Positions 10,321 to 21,789 are shown, counted from the stretch's first letter. The stretch: DNA of 64,000 nt from Spiroplasma endosymbiont of Asaphidion curtum (GCF_964031085.1 NZ_OZ035001.1:744001-808000); one strand, 5' to 3'. A program made the numbers and translations. The notes: generated by a model from the sequence alone, not told the origin.

Positions 10321-10731
10321 TGGTGGAGATGGTGGGAATTGAACCCACGTCCAAAAATAAGTCCCAATTAACATCTACAGTTTATTTTATTCAAAAAAAG
10401 TTCATTAAAGAAAAATATGAATAAACAAGTAATATCTCTAACTAGTTAATAAAATTTCAATATTGCTTATTAACATCACAATATCTAGTTTATCAAGTAT
10501 CAACATTAAACTAGCCTAGATAAACTTACGCTAAAATAATGTGCTATTTATATCCTTTAAAAGGTTGAATTAAGCAACTAATGTTGCCCCAACAAAGTTA
10601 TGATTTAACATATATGTTGGAATAGCTTGATGTTCTTTTTTGTTTCCGGTTTTAACACCTCGAAGTAGATAAGGTTTACCACACCACTGCAGTTAATTGT
10701 TTGTTATTCCTGTCGAATCCATTACACCCCC
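10321..10731 (-). ncRNA. ssrA: Transfer-messenger RNA (tmRNA)
   Basis: Rescues stalled ribosomes together with SmpB. The 5' end (minus strand, 10731) begins GGGGGTGTAATGGATTCGAC, matching the tmRNA acceptor and D-like region, and the 3' end gives a T-arm GGTTCAATTCCCACC and encoded CCA. The tag frame probably starts at GGA (10647-10645) and stops at TAA (10572-10570), a 25-residue tag beginning GNKKEHQ and ending MLNHNFVGATLVA. The terminal LVA differs from the more common LAA. The smpB gene is immediately upstream. Confidence 0.95.
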
Positions 10732-10751
10732 ATAAATTTATTATATCAAAT

Positions 10752-11189
10752 TTATGAAATCTTTTGAATTTTTCGTTCCATATCGCGTTTTTTAACAGTC
10801 TCTCTTTTATCATAAAGTTTTTTTGCTTTTGCTAACGCAATTTCAATTTTAACTAAACCCTTACTATTAAAATATATTTTAGTAGGAACTAATTGTAAAT
10901 TTTGTAATTTCATCTTCGCTTCCAACTTTAAAATCTGTTTTTTATGCAACAATAACTTTCTTGAACGATTCGGATCTGGTTTAGCACTTGATGCATAAGC
11001 ATAAGTACTAATATGTAAATTCAAAATTAATGCCTCTTGATTTCTAATCAAAATATAACTTTCTTGTAATGATACATTAGATTCCCGTAAAGATTTAACC
11101 TCGGAACCTTGCAATTCAATTCCAGCTTCATAAGTATCTATTAATTCATAATTAAATCGTGCTTTACGATTTGAAGCAATTATTTTCAT
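10752..11189 (-). CDS. smpB: SsrA-binding protein
   Basis: 145 residues, normal length. Escorts tmRNA to stalled ribosomes. Family motifs: NRKARFNYELIDTYEAGIEL, GSEVKSLRE near residue 30, and the basic C-terminal tail KKLYDKRETVKKRDMERKI, which in the family reaches the decoding site. Start ATG overlaps the 3' end of rnr by 10 bases, so the two are translationally coupled. ssrA follows 20 bases downstream. Confidence 0.96.
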   Translation of the reverse strand: MKIIASNRKARFNYELIDTYEAGIELQGSEVKSLRESNVSLQESYILIRNQEALILNLHISTYAYASSAKPDPNRSRKLLLHKKQILKLEAKMKLQNLQLVPTKIYFNSKGLVKIEIALAKAKKLYDKRETVKKRDMERKIQKIS

Positions 11190-13327
11190 TGTTTAACCCT
11201 ACCATTACTATTATTAGAATCTTTAAGGATAAAATCAATTTTTCTTTCTAACTTACTAGCTCACTTAACCTCAATGTTAACAATTTGTCCAAGATAATAT
11301 TCTTTTCTTGTTCTTTCACCAACTAATCGCATTGTTTTTTCATTATAGTTATAATAATCATTTCGCATATCACTAACACGAATCAATCCTTCAATAGTAT
11401 CTTCTAATTCTACAAAAATCCCAAAATTAGTAACTGAACTAACAATTCCCGAAAATCTTTTTCCAATTTGTGTTTCCATATACTCAGCTTTTTTCATTTG
11501 TTCTACTGCTCTTTCACATTCTAATGCTTTCAATTCGAAAATACTAGACTGTTCTGCTTGATTTTGTAAAATCGGTGCATACTTATCAACAATAACATTA
11601 TTAATTTGTTTCTCAAAAAGATATTTTTTTAACATCCGATGAACAATTAAATCTGGATAACGACGAATTGGTGATGTAAAATGAGTATAACAGTTACTTG
11701 CTAAACCAAAATGCCCAATATTATTAATATCATAACGAGCTTTTTCCATACTTCGTAAAAACAAAGTAGCTACAACTTGAAATCAAGGTTTATCTTTAAT
11801 ATTTTCCAAAGTTAATTGCAAATCTTTAGCATAAACATTTTCAACTTTACCCTTAATGTTATATCCCATTATTTTTAATATATTATACACTTCTTTTAAT
11901 TTTTTAATTTTTGGTTTATCATGAATCCGATAAATAAATGGCAAATTCATTCAATAAATAGTGCTAGCAACAGTTTCATTAGCACGAATCATAAAATCTT
12001 CAATTAACATTTCTGCTGTTGCCCGATTTCTCAAAATAATATCACTAATTTTGCCATTTTGATTAATAACTAATTTAGCCTCATTTAAATTAAAATCAAT
12101 AACTCCAGCTTGCTCTTTATAATTTCTTAAAATATGATGTAAATCACGAGCAATTAAAAGCATTTGATAAATTTCGGGATGAGTTTTAATAAAATTTGGA
12201 TTCTGATTACTAAAAGCTAAATTCACTTCATCATACGACATTCTTCGCTTAGTTTTAATAACTGCTGGATATATTTCATTACTAATAGTTTCACCAACAG
12301 GATTAATTTCCATTTCACAAACTATCGTTAACCGTATCTCATTTTCATTTAAAGAACAAATACCATTTGATAATTGTGGTGGTAACATCGCAATAACACG
12401 ATCAACTAAATAAATAGAAGTTCCCCTAATAAAAGCTTCTTTATCCAAAGCACTATTCTCAGTAACATAATGTGCCACATCAGCAATCGCAATAAATAAT
12501 TTATAATTTCCATTATCCAACTTAACAACACTAATAGCATCATCTAAATCTTTAGCATCACTACCATCAATAGTAATAAATAAATTATTTTGTAAATCTC
12601 TCCGCCCAATTAATTCTTCAGCCATTACCAATGGAGAGATTTTTTTTACTTCATTTAATGTTACATCATCAAATTTTGTCTTAACAAAAAACTCGTGAAC
12701 AACAGCGATAACATCAATTCCCGGAGTATTAACATTACCAATAATATCCTGAATTTCCAATGATACTAATTGATTTTTACTAACGGACACTATTTTAGCA
12801 ATAACAATCGTATCAACAATTGCAATACTTAAATTAGTAATTACAAGAACTAAATGTTGCAATTTAATATTATTAATTTTTAAAAACTTTGTTTTAGTTG
12901 TTTCATTAAAACAAACAGTAGCAACAACAGTAGTTAAAGGCCTTTTTAATACTTCAATTACCAAAGCCTCAAAATGTCGAGCATCATTTTGTTTAATATT
13001 TTTAGTAGTAAATAAAACTTCATCCATATCTAAACAACCATTTAAGTCTTGTGATTTAACAAAATACTCTTGATTATCTTTAGTTTTAATAAAACCAAAA
13101 CCCTTAGAATGTAGTTGAATAATACCAGTAAGCAATTGATTTTGTAAATTTAAGGAATATTTATTACTATTATTAACTTTTAAAATATTATTAATTTTTA
13201 ATTCCTTAAGTTCCAACACCATTAATTCATATTGTTCTTCATTAGTAATTTCAAGATAATTACTAATTTCTAATTTTGAAAGGGGTCGCTTTTCATTTTT
13301 TAAAATATTTAAAATTTTTTGTTTCAT
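11180..13327 (-). CDS. rnr: Ribonuclease R
   Basis: A 715-residue processive 3'-5' exoribonuclease. Order: N-terminal winged-helix segment (1-60), cold-shock RNA-binding domains (about 70-220), RNB catalytic domain with [14 protein letters not shown] (metal-binding aspartates), and a C-terminal S1 domain ([20 protein letters not shown]). The start at 13327 (MKQKILNIL) is chosen because GGAGAG lies 6 bases upstream; an in-frame ATG at 13345 lacks one. Tryptophans are TGA. The SecG-Rnr-SmpB-ssrA order is common in Firmicutes and Mollicutes and fits tmRNA quality control. Confidence 0.95.
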
Positions 13328-13387
13328 ATACTCTCCATCAGTCATTAAACTATTAGAGTTTTCAAGAACTAATAGTTTAAATAAAAA

Positions 13388-13642
13388 TTATAAAGTATTT
13401 TCTAAAATTCTAATAATCATTGAAAGAACAAATAAACAAGATCCACAACCTAACATCATAAATGATAAAGTTCGTGAAAGTCCTCGCTCTTTAGTTTGTG
13501 CAAAAAGCTCTTGATTACCACCGCTTAATGCCCCTAATCCTGCTTGCGTTTTCTTTGGCTGTAATAATCCAATAACAATCATTACAAAACCAATAGTTAA
13601 AAGAATAATCTCAAAGATTAATAAAATATTTTGTTTACTCAT
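13388..13642 (-). CDS. secG: Preprotein translocase subunit SecG
   Basis: 84 residues with two membrane helices (about 7-27 and 58-78) around a conserved loop GLGALSGGNQELF. It supports SecYEG-driven export. First gene of the secG-rnr-smpB-ssrA unit; the gap to rnr is 60 bases. Confidence 0.9.
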   Translation of the reverse strand: MSKQNILLIFEIILLTIGFVMIVIGLLQPKKTQAGLGALSGGNQELFAQTKERGLSRTLSFMMLGCGSCLFVLSMIIRILENTL

Positions 13643-13735
13643 ATATTAAACCTCTACTTTTATAAATTTTAATAATTACCTTGTAAATTATATCATAATC
13701 TATCATATATGTTTTATGACAATTATTTTACGGGC

Positions 13736-13879
13736 ACGTTTAGTTTTCTTAGGTATTGCTTTGAAGAAGTAAAACAATCAGCTAATTATATTATTTAATT
13801 ACTAAACCAACCCCGCCTTTCTTGTTATTGTTCTTTTTATTCATTACCATTCTATCATATTATTGAATTTTTACACAAT
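13736..13879. repeat. Repeat R2, left-end type (GTTTAGTTTTCTTAGGT)
   Basis: About 143 bp nearly identical to 58112-58256, also partly to 53161-53220 and 41540-41565. It starts with a GCACGTTTAG variant of the terminal motif. Cut on the right by IS5 at 13880. No coding potential seen. Confidence 0.7.
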
Positions 13880-14707
13880 AGACTTCTTGCATTACTTATT
13901 TATTAAACAAAATTCCTATAAAATATATTTAAAATAGAAATTATAAGGAATTTAAGATTATGAAATTTGATAAATTTAATTTTATTAATGATAAAGAATT
14001 ATTACGATTAACTGGAATAAAGCAAAGTACTTTTAATAAAATGTTAAATATTTTAAAAGAAGCTGAGTTAAAAAAGTTTAAAAGAGGTGGTAAAAATAAT
14101 AAATTATCATTAGAAAATAGATTATTGATGACTTTATCATATTGACGAGAATATCGTACTTATTTTCATCTTGGTAAAAGTTTTGATATTAGTGAAGCTA
14201 GTTGTTATCGAAATATCAAGTGAATTGAAGATATTTTAATCAAACATCCTGATTTTCAACAACTTGCTGGTAAAAAAGCATTAATAAATGATTATTTTAA
14301 TGATAAAACAATTATTATTGATGCTACAGAAACACCCATTCAACGCCCAAAAAAAGACAAAAACAATCTTATTCAGGAAAAAAGAAAAAACACACTATTA
14401 AAACACAAGTAATTATTGAAAAAGAAAGCAAAATAATTATTGCAACAAATTTTTCTCTCGGCAAAAAGCATGATTTTTGTTTATTTAAAGAATCAAAAAT
14501 CCCAATTTTAAAAAATACTAAATTAATAGTTGATAATGGTTATCAAGGAATACAAAAAATTCATAGTAATGTTCTAATACCTAAGAAAAAAACAAAGAAA
14601 AACCCTTTAAATAAAGAACAAAAACATAATAATAAATTAATTTCAAAAATGAGAATTATTATTGAAAATATTTTTGCTATTCTTAAAAAATTTAAAATTA
14701 TTACTGA
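13880..14707 (+). pseudogene. IS5-family element and transposase, 3' part lost
   Basis: Left end AGACTTCTTGCAT and both transposase frames (start 13960, A7 slip run near 14349), cut at 14708 by IS30 within the catalytic C-terminal part (ends ...KFKIIT). The missing piece does not reappear on the other side of IS30, so a deletion accompanied the insertion. Confidence 0.88.
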
Positions 14708-15789
14708 GCCAAATTGTAAAGTTAAGTGCAACTAAATTATTTTTCTAACCAAATATTCGATTGGTGAAAGATAATTTAGTATTTTTCTTGGTCTTTGGTT
14801 TAAAGACAATATAAATTTATGAACTGCATTTTTAGTAGTATTTGAAAAATTAAATTTTTTAGGAAATTTTTCTCTAATTAAACCATTAGTATTTTCATTA
14901 GTACCTCTTTGTCAAGGCGAATACGCATTAGCAAAATAAATTTTCACATTTAAATTTTTTTCAAGTTGTTGTCAATTAGAAAATTCTTTACCCCTATCAA
15001 ATGTTATAGTCTTAACAAGATTATTTGGAAGAATTGATAAATAATGGCTAATGTTTTTGTTAACAACTTTAGTAGTTCTATTTTCAACTAACATTGCTAA
15101 AGTAAATCTTGATGTTCTTTCAACTAAAGTTATTAAACATGATTTACTTTTACCTCGTGATGATACTACAGTATCACCTTCTCAATGACCAACAGTTATA
15201 CGATTATTAACATTAATATTTCGTTCTTTAATTGATTTACCATTAAATTTACCGCGATTTTCTTGAGATTTTCGTTTCTTACCTTTTCTTCTTAAATTTT
15301 TATTAGTAACTTTTTCAAGTAATCCAGAATAAATTCAATTGTAAATTGTTTTAAAACTAATAATTCATTCTTTATGAAAATTTTTAATTCTGCCATAAAT
15401 TTGTTCAGGCGATCAACCTAATAGTAATTTTTGTTGTACATATTTTACTAATTCTCTATTTTTAAACTTATGAAAATAAACATGTGATTGTTTTCTGTTT
15501 TCTGCTTTATTTTGTGCAATTAATGAAAAATAATGATTACTATCTTTATTTCTATTGACTTCTCGAATAATAGTACTAATACTTCGATTAAGATTTTTAG
15601 CTATTTCACTAATTTTTACTTTAAACTTCAATTGATTCTCAATATAAATTCTTTCATATATGCCAAGATGTTTGTAACCCATATAAAAACTCCTTGCTTT
15701 GTTTTTTCTAAAATAAACTTAGCATCATGAAATTTTTATATGAGATTTTTTGCAATTTTATTTACTTGCACTTACAAGTATAATTCAGC
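14708..15789 (-). mobile_element. IS30-family element, copy 4
   Basis: 1082 bp, both ends complete. IS5 lies on the left and plectrovirus DNA on the right; no target duplication. Confidence 0.93.
14732..15682 (-). CDS. IS30-family transposase (copy 4)
   Basis: 316 residues, catalytic triad intact, one private change (E209K). Confidence 0.93.
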
Positions 15790-16325
15790 ATAAAGAAAAT
15801 GATAGGGTAACCCAAGGGTTACAAGAATATTTCGCTTCGGCTCGCCAATTTACCCACATCGTATTAGCAAGCGGACAACGAGCCGAACATATATGAGTTA
15901 AAGTTCGTGATATTGCGAATTCAATAATTGTTGGCATTAGAAAAAAACCGGTTAGTATCTTTCGTCCTTATTTACAAGTTATTTATGGCACTTTTAAATC
16001 GGTGAGCGAATACGAACAATGACGATTAACTTTAATTAATGCTAAAAATGATAAAAAAGGTCGCAAAATCAAGTATCGTAGCATTCCGGAATTAGACATT
16101 TATTTCTTTAAATTGAAAATTCCGATGTCAATCTTAAATCTTTACGATAATAAATATTTATCATTCTTGCGTGAATTAAGTAATCGTGCTTTGAATGATA
16201 AATATCAACATAAATTTTGAAATGATAATGTAATGGATATTGAAGCATTAGAATATTTAAAAATGGAAAAATTCAGCAAGATACTTACTAAGTTAAAAAA
16301 TAATCTGAAGAAGAAAAACAAGTAA
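15790..16325 (+). pseudogene. Plectrovirus assembly ATPase (Zot/pI-like), C-terminal part
   Basis: About 177 codons remain, in frame from 15792; the N-terminus with the Walker motifs is removed by IS30. The stretch QFTHIVLASGQRAEHIWVKV followed by RDIANSIIVGIRKKP resembles the end of the Zot-type ATPase core of filamentous phages, where the polypeptide returns to the membrane. No membrane helix is visible in what remains. It is followed 13 bases later by small membrane-protein genes, the order expected of a plectrovirus morphogenesis block. Moderate confidence in the family. Confidence 0.55.
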
Positions 16326-16338
16326 AGGGGTTTAAAAA

Positions 16339-16665
16339 ATGGAAAACTTAGAAAAAATGGCCAGCTTGATTGGCGATATGTTTTATAAAGTTTTTGATTT
16401 AATTTGAATTTTAACCATTCCTGGAACAGATATTCGCATTATTATTTTTCCGCTAATTATGCTTGTGATAAATCTTGTAATTGGTGGCATTTTAGGTATT
16501 CATATTGAACGACCAAAAGTTGGTTTTCATAAAAAATATCGAAAATCAGTTGCTAATTGAGGAACTAAAAAACAATCATCTAGTGGTCCAATTAAGAAAT
16601 TTAGTGGTAATAGTCCTAAAAACAGACCGTGAGTTAACCAACACGGACGGCGAATAAAAAGGTAG
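16339..16665 (+). CDS. Plectrovirus small membrane protein
   Basis: 108 residues: a short acidic N-terminus, one long hydrophobic span (about 20-55, split by TDIRIIIF), then a basic glycine/asparagine-rich tail (KKFSGNSPKNRPW, ending HGRRIKR). The tail suggests DNA or capsid contact on the cytoplasmic face. Overlaps nothing; 9 bases to the next gene. Function unknown. Confidence 0.65.
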
Positions 16666-16674
16666 GTTTAGAAA

Positions 16675-16920
16675 ATGTTTAAATTAATAATATTATTTAT
16701 TCTTGTTGCTGTTTTTTCTATTTTTGCTTTAAACGACTTTTTAGGTTTATGAGCCTATGTGCGTGAGGGTTTAGAATATTTTAATAAAGTTCTATCAAGT
16801 AATATTAAAATTTTAGATTTGTTTAAACCAATGATAAGGTTATTTTCCCAACATCCGATTTTCCAAATTTTAGGAACGATTTGTATTTTATCAACCATAT
16901 ATTTAATTTTAAGGAGTTAA
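16675..16920 (+). CDS. Plectrovirus small membrane protein (81 aa family)
   Basis: 81 residues with a hydrophobic N-terminus (LIILFILVAVFSIFAL), a middle NIKILDLFKPMIRLFSQHPIF, and a second membrane segment. Clearly homologous to the product at 51908-52156 (LDLFKPM.R.FSQHPIF.ILG in both), which sets both blocks as copies of the same viral gene order. Role unknown; likely virion or assembly protein. Confidence 0.7.
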
Positions 16921-16923
16921 AAA

Positions 16924-17310
16924 ATGAAAAAGTTAAAGAAAATATTAAGTATTAAATGATTTAAAAGCATTTTAGGTTTTATGCGTTTTTTTATTATATT
17001 TCATACTGTTATGGTTATAATTTGAGTATTTTTAACAAGAATTCGAACTAACACAGTTGAGTTTTTTAAAGATTTTATATTGTTTGATTTTCAAAATGTA
17101 TTTTTTAAAGTGTATTTTTGATTATTAATGGTTTATTTGTTAATGACAGTTGTTAAGTTAATTATTAAGCGTTTTTATTTTAATAAAGTAGTTAGAAAAC
17201 ATCAAAAAGAAGTTATTAATATTTCTGAATGTCCATTATATTATGAATATAAATTTTCTCATGCTTTTAAAGCAATAAAAGAGAGTTTTAAGTCGTGATG
17301 AGATGAATAA
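16924..17310 (+). CDS. Plectrovirus membrane protein, 128 aa
   Basis: Two or three membrane helices (about 15-37 and 58-80), basic N-terminus MKKLKKILSIKWFK. Starts 3 bases after the previous stop and overlaps the next gene by 13 bases, showing tight viral packing. The truncated gene at 52178-52318 has the same position and similar start (MKKILRKLF). Confidence 0.65.
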
Positions 17311-19148
17311 GATTATTTCTTGATTTATTTATAATGTTTATTGGTTTAGTTCCTCTAGGTGCCTTCTTTGATACAAAACAACCACCTAAACCTAATATGG
17401 AACAATTTTTTATGAAACGAGAAAAACGAGCTACAAATCCCAGTCAATGTGGTAATAGTTGTAATTTTGAGTTTTCTGAAATTTTGAATAGTAGTTTTAC
17501 TCCTTCAACTTATAATTTAAAAGACGGATGATTAGATGTTGCTTTTGTTAAAAATCAATTACCTAATGATTTGGGCCCTGTTGGTAATTATATTTATTGG
17601 TCTATCGTAAAAACTGTTCGTGATTTTTATGAAAAAAATTTTACTAGTATTGAACATAATGAATATTATATTGATAAAATCATTAATGTTAAGATTACAT
17701 TTACTAAAAATAAAGATTTAACTTTTAGTGAATATTTAATAACTTCATTTTCTGCCGAAATGCCTCCTTTACCAGAAAAAGATAACGAGCAACCATTACC
17801 AACCACAATAACTAAAAATGATGGTGAGTATCAATATAATCAGTTTCAAGATAAACTAGATTATTTGATGATACAACGCCGAGATTTTGATAAATTTAAT
17901 TACAGTTACTTATATTGAGTCCCGATTTTTAATTTCTTTGACGATAATTTTAAATATATGAGTGAAATTTCAATTAAATTAAATGGTTTTAAACAAAATA
18001 GTAAATTTGGTTTAAGTCGCAAAAATTCATATCCGCCTGGTTTCATTGAAAAAGTTATTTTTAGAGAACTTTCCTTTTCTAGTTTTGGTGATGTTATTAC
18101 TATAAAAACTGAGCATGGTAGCATTGTGGGTAATAATGAGTTTTTAGAAAATGGTAAATCACTTTGAAAATCTGGTTCGCGAACAAGTTTTGGAGGAGAT
18201 TTTATTAATACTTTTTTTGGACAAGTTAATTATTATGGTAACACCTTCCATTTTTTACGCTATGATGACAAATTAAAATTTGATTTTAAAGATTTTATGC
18301 TTCATTATCAAAAAAATTTAACTATTAATTTCATTAATGATTTATTTAACAAAATTTATAAAGTTTTAGGTGGTTTTTTCGTACAATTCTTTTATGCAAG
18401 TTTTGATACAGATGCCTCTACTTATGTAGAATTAGATTACAAAGGGATGCAACAAATTCCTAAAAATGTTTTACAGATGGGTTTTTTCTATCGCTCCTTA
18501 ATTACTTTTTATCCCAAACAGTATTTAATTAACTTTGGTTCAACAACAGAAAATAGTAAGAATATGATTTTTCGTTCCTATTTCTTTGTTAAAGATAAAC
18601 AAATTGCCAATGGTTTTAATACTGGTAAAAGTTCTTATCAAATAGATTTTAATGTGTTAAAAGCATATGATAATCAATTATGAAACTCCACTAGTAATAA
18701 ACTGCATTTTTATAATGCTAAAGTCGATGTAATGTATGGAATTAATATTTTTACACTGACTTTCCCACTATATAAAAAGAAAAATCAAAGCACTGAATAT
18801 CATTATTCTTTATACGATTTTAATATTTTGAATTCAACAGCTTTTATTGGCGGCGGAATAAGTGGTAATATGGATGACTTAATTCCTACGCCCAACTGTT
18901 CTTATTGAGGTTTATTTAGTGCAATATCTTGTGGTATTCAGCACGCTTCTGTTAGTGTGTTGAATTGATTACTTGGTCTTTCAGGGATTAATCTTTTAAT
19001 CCGCCCCCTTGCCAATATTGCTAAAACAACGATTAATTTTACCAAAACTGCCTTTCCGGTATTTGAAGTTATTCCGGCGTTTCAGATGTTATTTGAATTT
19101 GTAGTACCATTAGCAATTTTGTTAATGATATTAAAAAAGTTCTCTTAA
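17298..19148 (+). CDS. Plectrovirus adhesin/minor capsid-like protein (SpV1 ORF1 type)
   Basis: 616 residues, an unbroken frame with TGA as W. N-terminal hydrophobic export segment (about 5-24, RLFLDLFIMFIGLVPLGAFF), a long beta-rich ectodomain with a cysteine pair (CGNSC) near residue 51, and a C-terminal membrane anchor (FQMLFEFVVPLAILLMILKK). This layout matches the pIII-like end protein of filamentous phages and the large ORF1 product of SpV1-group viruses (DUF3688-like). Start at 17298 overlaps the previous gene. Residues about 61-156 are duplicated in the lipoprotein at 19205-19600. Confidence 0.75.
17478..17765 (+). repeat. 288-bp duplicated adhesin segment, copy 1
   Basis: Almost identical to 19307-19594, with a few base changes only at the start. 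In frame in both genes. Confidence 0.9.
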
Positions 19149-19204
19149 ATATTTCTAATATTTTTATATAAAATATAATTCCTTTGAAAGGAGGATTTTT
19201 ATTT

Positions 19205-19600
19205 ATGTGAAAATTTTTATCAGCTTTAAATTTAGTATGTATAATGTTTATTTCTGGGTGTAGTAAAAATAGCAATGATTTAAAAAAATATGATTTAGAA
19301 TTTGTCGAAATTTTAAATAGTAGCTTTACTCCTTCAACTTATAATTTAAAAGACGGATGATTAGATGTTGCTTTTGTTAAAAATCAATTACCTAATGATT
19401 TGGGCCCTGTTGGTAATTATATTTATTGGTCTATCGTAAAAACTGTTCGTGATTTTTATGAAAAAAATTTTACTAGTATTGAACATAATGAATATTATAT
19501 TGATAAAATCATTAATGTTAAGATTACATTTACTAAAAATAAAGATTTAACTTTTAGTGAATATTTAATAACTTCATTTTCTGCCGAAATGCCTTATTAA
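19205..19600 (+). CDS. Lipoprotein carrying a duplicated phage adhesin segment
   Basis: 131 residues. The start MWKFLSALNLVCIMFISGC is a lipoprotein signal with lipobox ISGC, absent from the adhesin. From about residue 35 it is nearly identical to residues 61-156 of the adhesin-like capsid protein, then stops at AEMPY. AAAGGAGG lies 15 bases upstream. The product would display one viral ectodomain segment on the outer face of the cell membrane. A role in blocking superinfection is an inference; it could also be a recombination relic, though signal, frame and ribosome site are intact. Confidence 0.7.
19307..19594 (+). repeat. 288-bp duplicated adhesin segment, copy 2
   Basis: Partner of 17478-17765; ends precisely before a new TAA stop. 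Confidence 0.9.
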
Positions 19601-19625
19601 TTTTAGTAATTTAATAACCATTCTT

Positions 19626-19655
19626 GAAAATCGTATTACAAAAAATACGATTTTC
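19626..19655. terminator. Hairpin between lipoprotein and transposase genes
   Basis: Perfect 12-bp inverted repeat GAAAATCGTATT/AATACGATTTTC with a 6-base loop, 25 bases after the lipoprotein stop. Probably a terminator. Confidence 0.65.
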
Positions 19656-19677
19656 TTAATTTAAGGAGTTTAAAAAA

Positions 19678-20756
19678 ATGAAATATATTATTTCCCAAGC
19701 TGATTTAGCAGATTTAAAAGCAAAAGTCCAAAGTTGATTAAGTACTAATTGTCGTAATCCTTATTACTATAAAACTAAAAAACGCATCACTGCCTATTTA
19801 AATTTATGTACTTATTTATGTATATGGAAGAAACTACTTTAACAAAACTTATTAAAAAATATTTTAAAGGTGCAACAAAAACTTTTTATCGTTGGGCACA
19901 AAAAATTATGACCGCTTATTATTCTGACAATTTAGATTTGTTATTGTTTAAAACCACAAAACCACAAAACCTTAATTATCAATATAGTTTAAATTCTCGC
20001 AAAAAAGTATGTGATTTATATTTTGATTACAAAAATATCAAAGCCGGTGGAATATGGTCTTTATTTAATAATTTAAAAATTGGTTTTCACGATACCAAAA
20101 ATTCAGAAGTTCCTAAAAACATCAAAACTTTTTATCGCTGAATTAAATCTGACCCTCGTTGAAAAGAATTAAAACAACAAATCAAACAAACCAAACGCCA
20201 TTTTAAGCGTTATGAAGTCTCTGAGATTGGTCTTTTACAAATGGATGCCAAAATTATTACCCCATCAAATTTTCCGGTTGATAAAAAATATTACATTTAT
20301 GATTTCATTGACGAAATGACACGAATAGTATTTGGCTATGTTTATGATAGTTTAGGAACTAATAATGCGATTAATGCCGTGCAAAGAGCAATGAAAGATT
20401 TTAGTGAGCTTGGCATAACCATTAAACGCCTTCGTACTGATAATGCTCCAGAATTTACAACTACTAACTGAAGTAATAAGAAAGCATACAAAGTAAAAGA
20501 AAGGCCTTTTACAACCTTTCTTTCAAAAAATGGAATCATTCACGAGACGACGCCAATTCGTTCACCACAATCAAATGGTAAAATTGAACGATTCCATCAG
20601 CATTATACCAAGTTATTTTATTCTAATAACAAAAAACTAAACCAAAATGAACTTCAACATTATTTAAACAAATACTATTATTTTTATAACTTTGAACGCC
20701 CCCATTCATCATTAAACACTAAAACTCCATTTCAAACATTACAAAAATTTGTTTAA
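19678..20756 (+). CDS. rve-type transposase (IS3/IS481-like), two frames
   Basis: A DDE integrase-fold transposase of the type found with SpV1-C74-group viruses. Frame 1 runs from ATG 19678 (AAGGAG upstream) for about 54 codons; the rest is in the -1 frame. The catalytic core shows MDAKIITP (first D), RLRTDNAPEF (second D) and SPQSNGKIERFHQ (E), then YYFYNFERPHSSLNTKTPFQ, typical of rve transposases. A slippery heptamer T TTA AAT in the correct phase lies at the frame change near 19800. It may therefore be expressed by -1 frameshifting, or be a simple frameshift mutant. About 358 residues when fused. Confidence 0.8.
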
Positions 20757-20869
20757 ATTACGCTTGTATTTTTTAATTGAACAAGAAATTGAAATTTTTT
20801 ATGTTAAAGCAACTACTTTTAAGATACTTAGTAAGTTTTTCATATTTTATTAAAATTAAATATTTGTAT

Positions 20870-21661
20870 TTATGTATTTGTTGTAATACTTAAACGAAGA
20901 TAATTTGTTATTTCAAGTCAAAATTTATCAATTTTTTCTTCTATTTTTTCAATTTTTAATTCGTTTTCTGAACTATTTTCATTTTCTAATTTATTATTTT
21001 TATCTTCAAGAATTTTAATTTTAGTTTTTAATCTTTCTACTTGAAAAGTAATATTTTCTTTCGACTTATTAACTTGATTAATATTAATATTATTAATTTC
21101 TTCTTTTATTTTATTATTTTTTTCAAAAAATTCTAATTCTTTTTTAGCTTTATCACAATTAATATTATTAATTTCTTCTTTTATTTTATTATCTTTTTTA
21201 ATAAATTCTAATTGAACTTTTGAAATATCTGTTTGAGCATCTCAATATTTTACCTGAGCATCTTTAATTGCAATAGAATTAGCAATAGTTACTCCGGATA
21301 AAGCCGCATTTGTTGCACTATTTACAGCAGACGCGGTATTGCTTACAGCACCAGTAATATTATATGCAGCTTGACTTTTAGAATTAGGGGTATTAATAAT
21401 GTGATTAACAACATCACCTGTGCTTACCGAGGGAGTGGGAGAAAGGTTAGGAAGGGTTTCGGTATTTATGCCAATAGATGAAGTAGTAATACCAATAGAA
21501 TCAAGACCTAGAGCTCTTTTATTTCTACTTAATCTTTTTAGATTATTTGTCTGTAAATAATTAATTTCTTTTTTTGTTGGAGCTGGAGAGTTTCCAACAA
21601 GTCCGGTCATTCCGCTTCCGACGATGGTGATTGTCCCTAAGATTGATAATAATTTTTTCAT
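20870..21661 (-). CDS. Secreted coiled-coil protein with RNKR motif
   Basis: 263 residues. Signal peptide MKKLLSILGTITIVGSGMTG, then a polar stretch ending in RNKR (46-49), an S/T/N-rich segment, an alanine-rich segment (NTASAVNSATNAALSGVTIANS, about 108-130) and a long charged coiled coil (150-250) with a duplicated KIKEEINNIN unit. The track-breaking TGA is W140. Leader, RNKR motif and 60 bases of upstream DNA are shared with the genes at 28647 and 60987. No enzyme domain recognised. Probably exported into the host environment. Confidence 0.8.
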
Positions 21662-21720
21662 ATTAATTTAAGTCCTTTTCATGAATTTTCACTAATTAAT
21701 AAAATTTACAACCTCTCTCT
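21662..21720 (-). promoter_or_regulatory. Effector upstream block, copy 1
   Basis: Read on the minus strand it contains TAAATTTTATTAATTAGTG, AAAATTCATGAAAAGGA (ribosome site) and TTAATATGAAAAAA. The same block precedes 28647 and 60987. Confidence 0.7.
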
Positions 21721-21789
21721 AAATAATTTATCTGTAATTTCTTTACCTTGGAATTTAATTATAAACTATTTTTTAAAACTTCCTTATAA

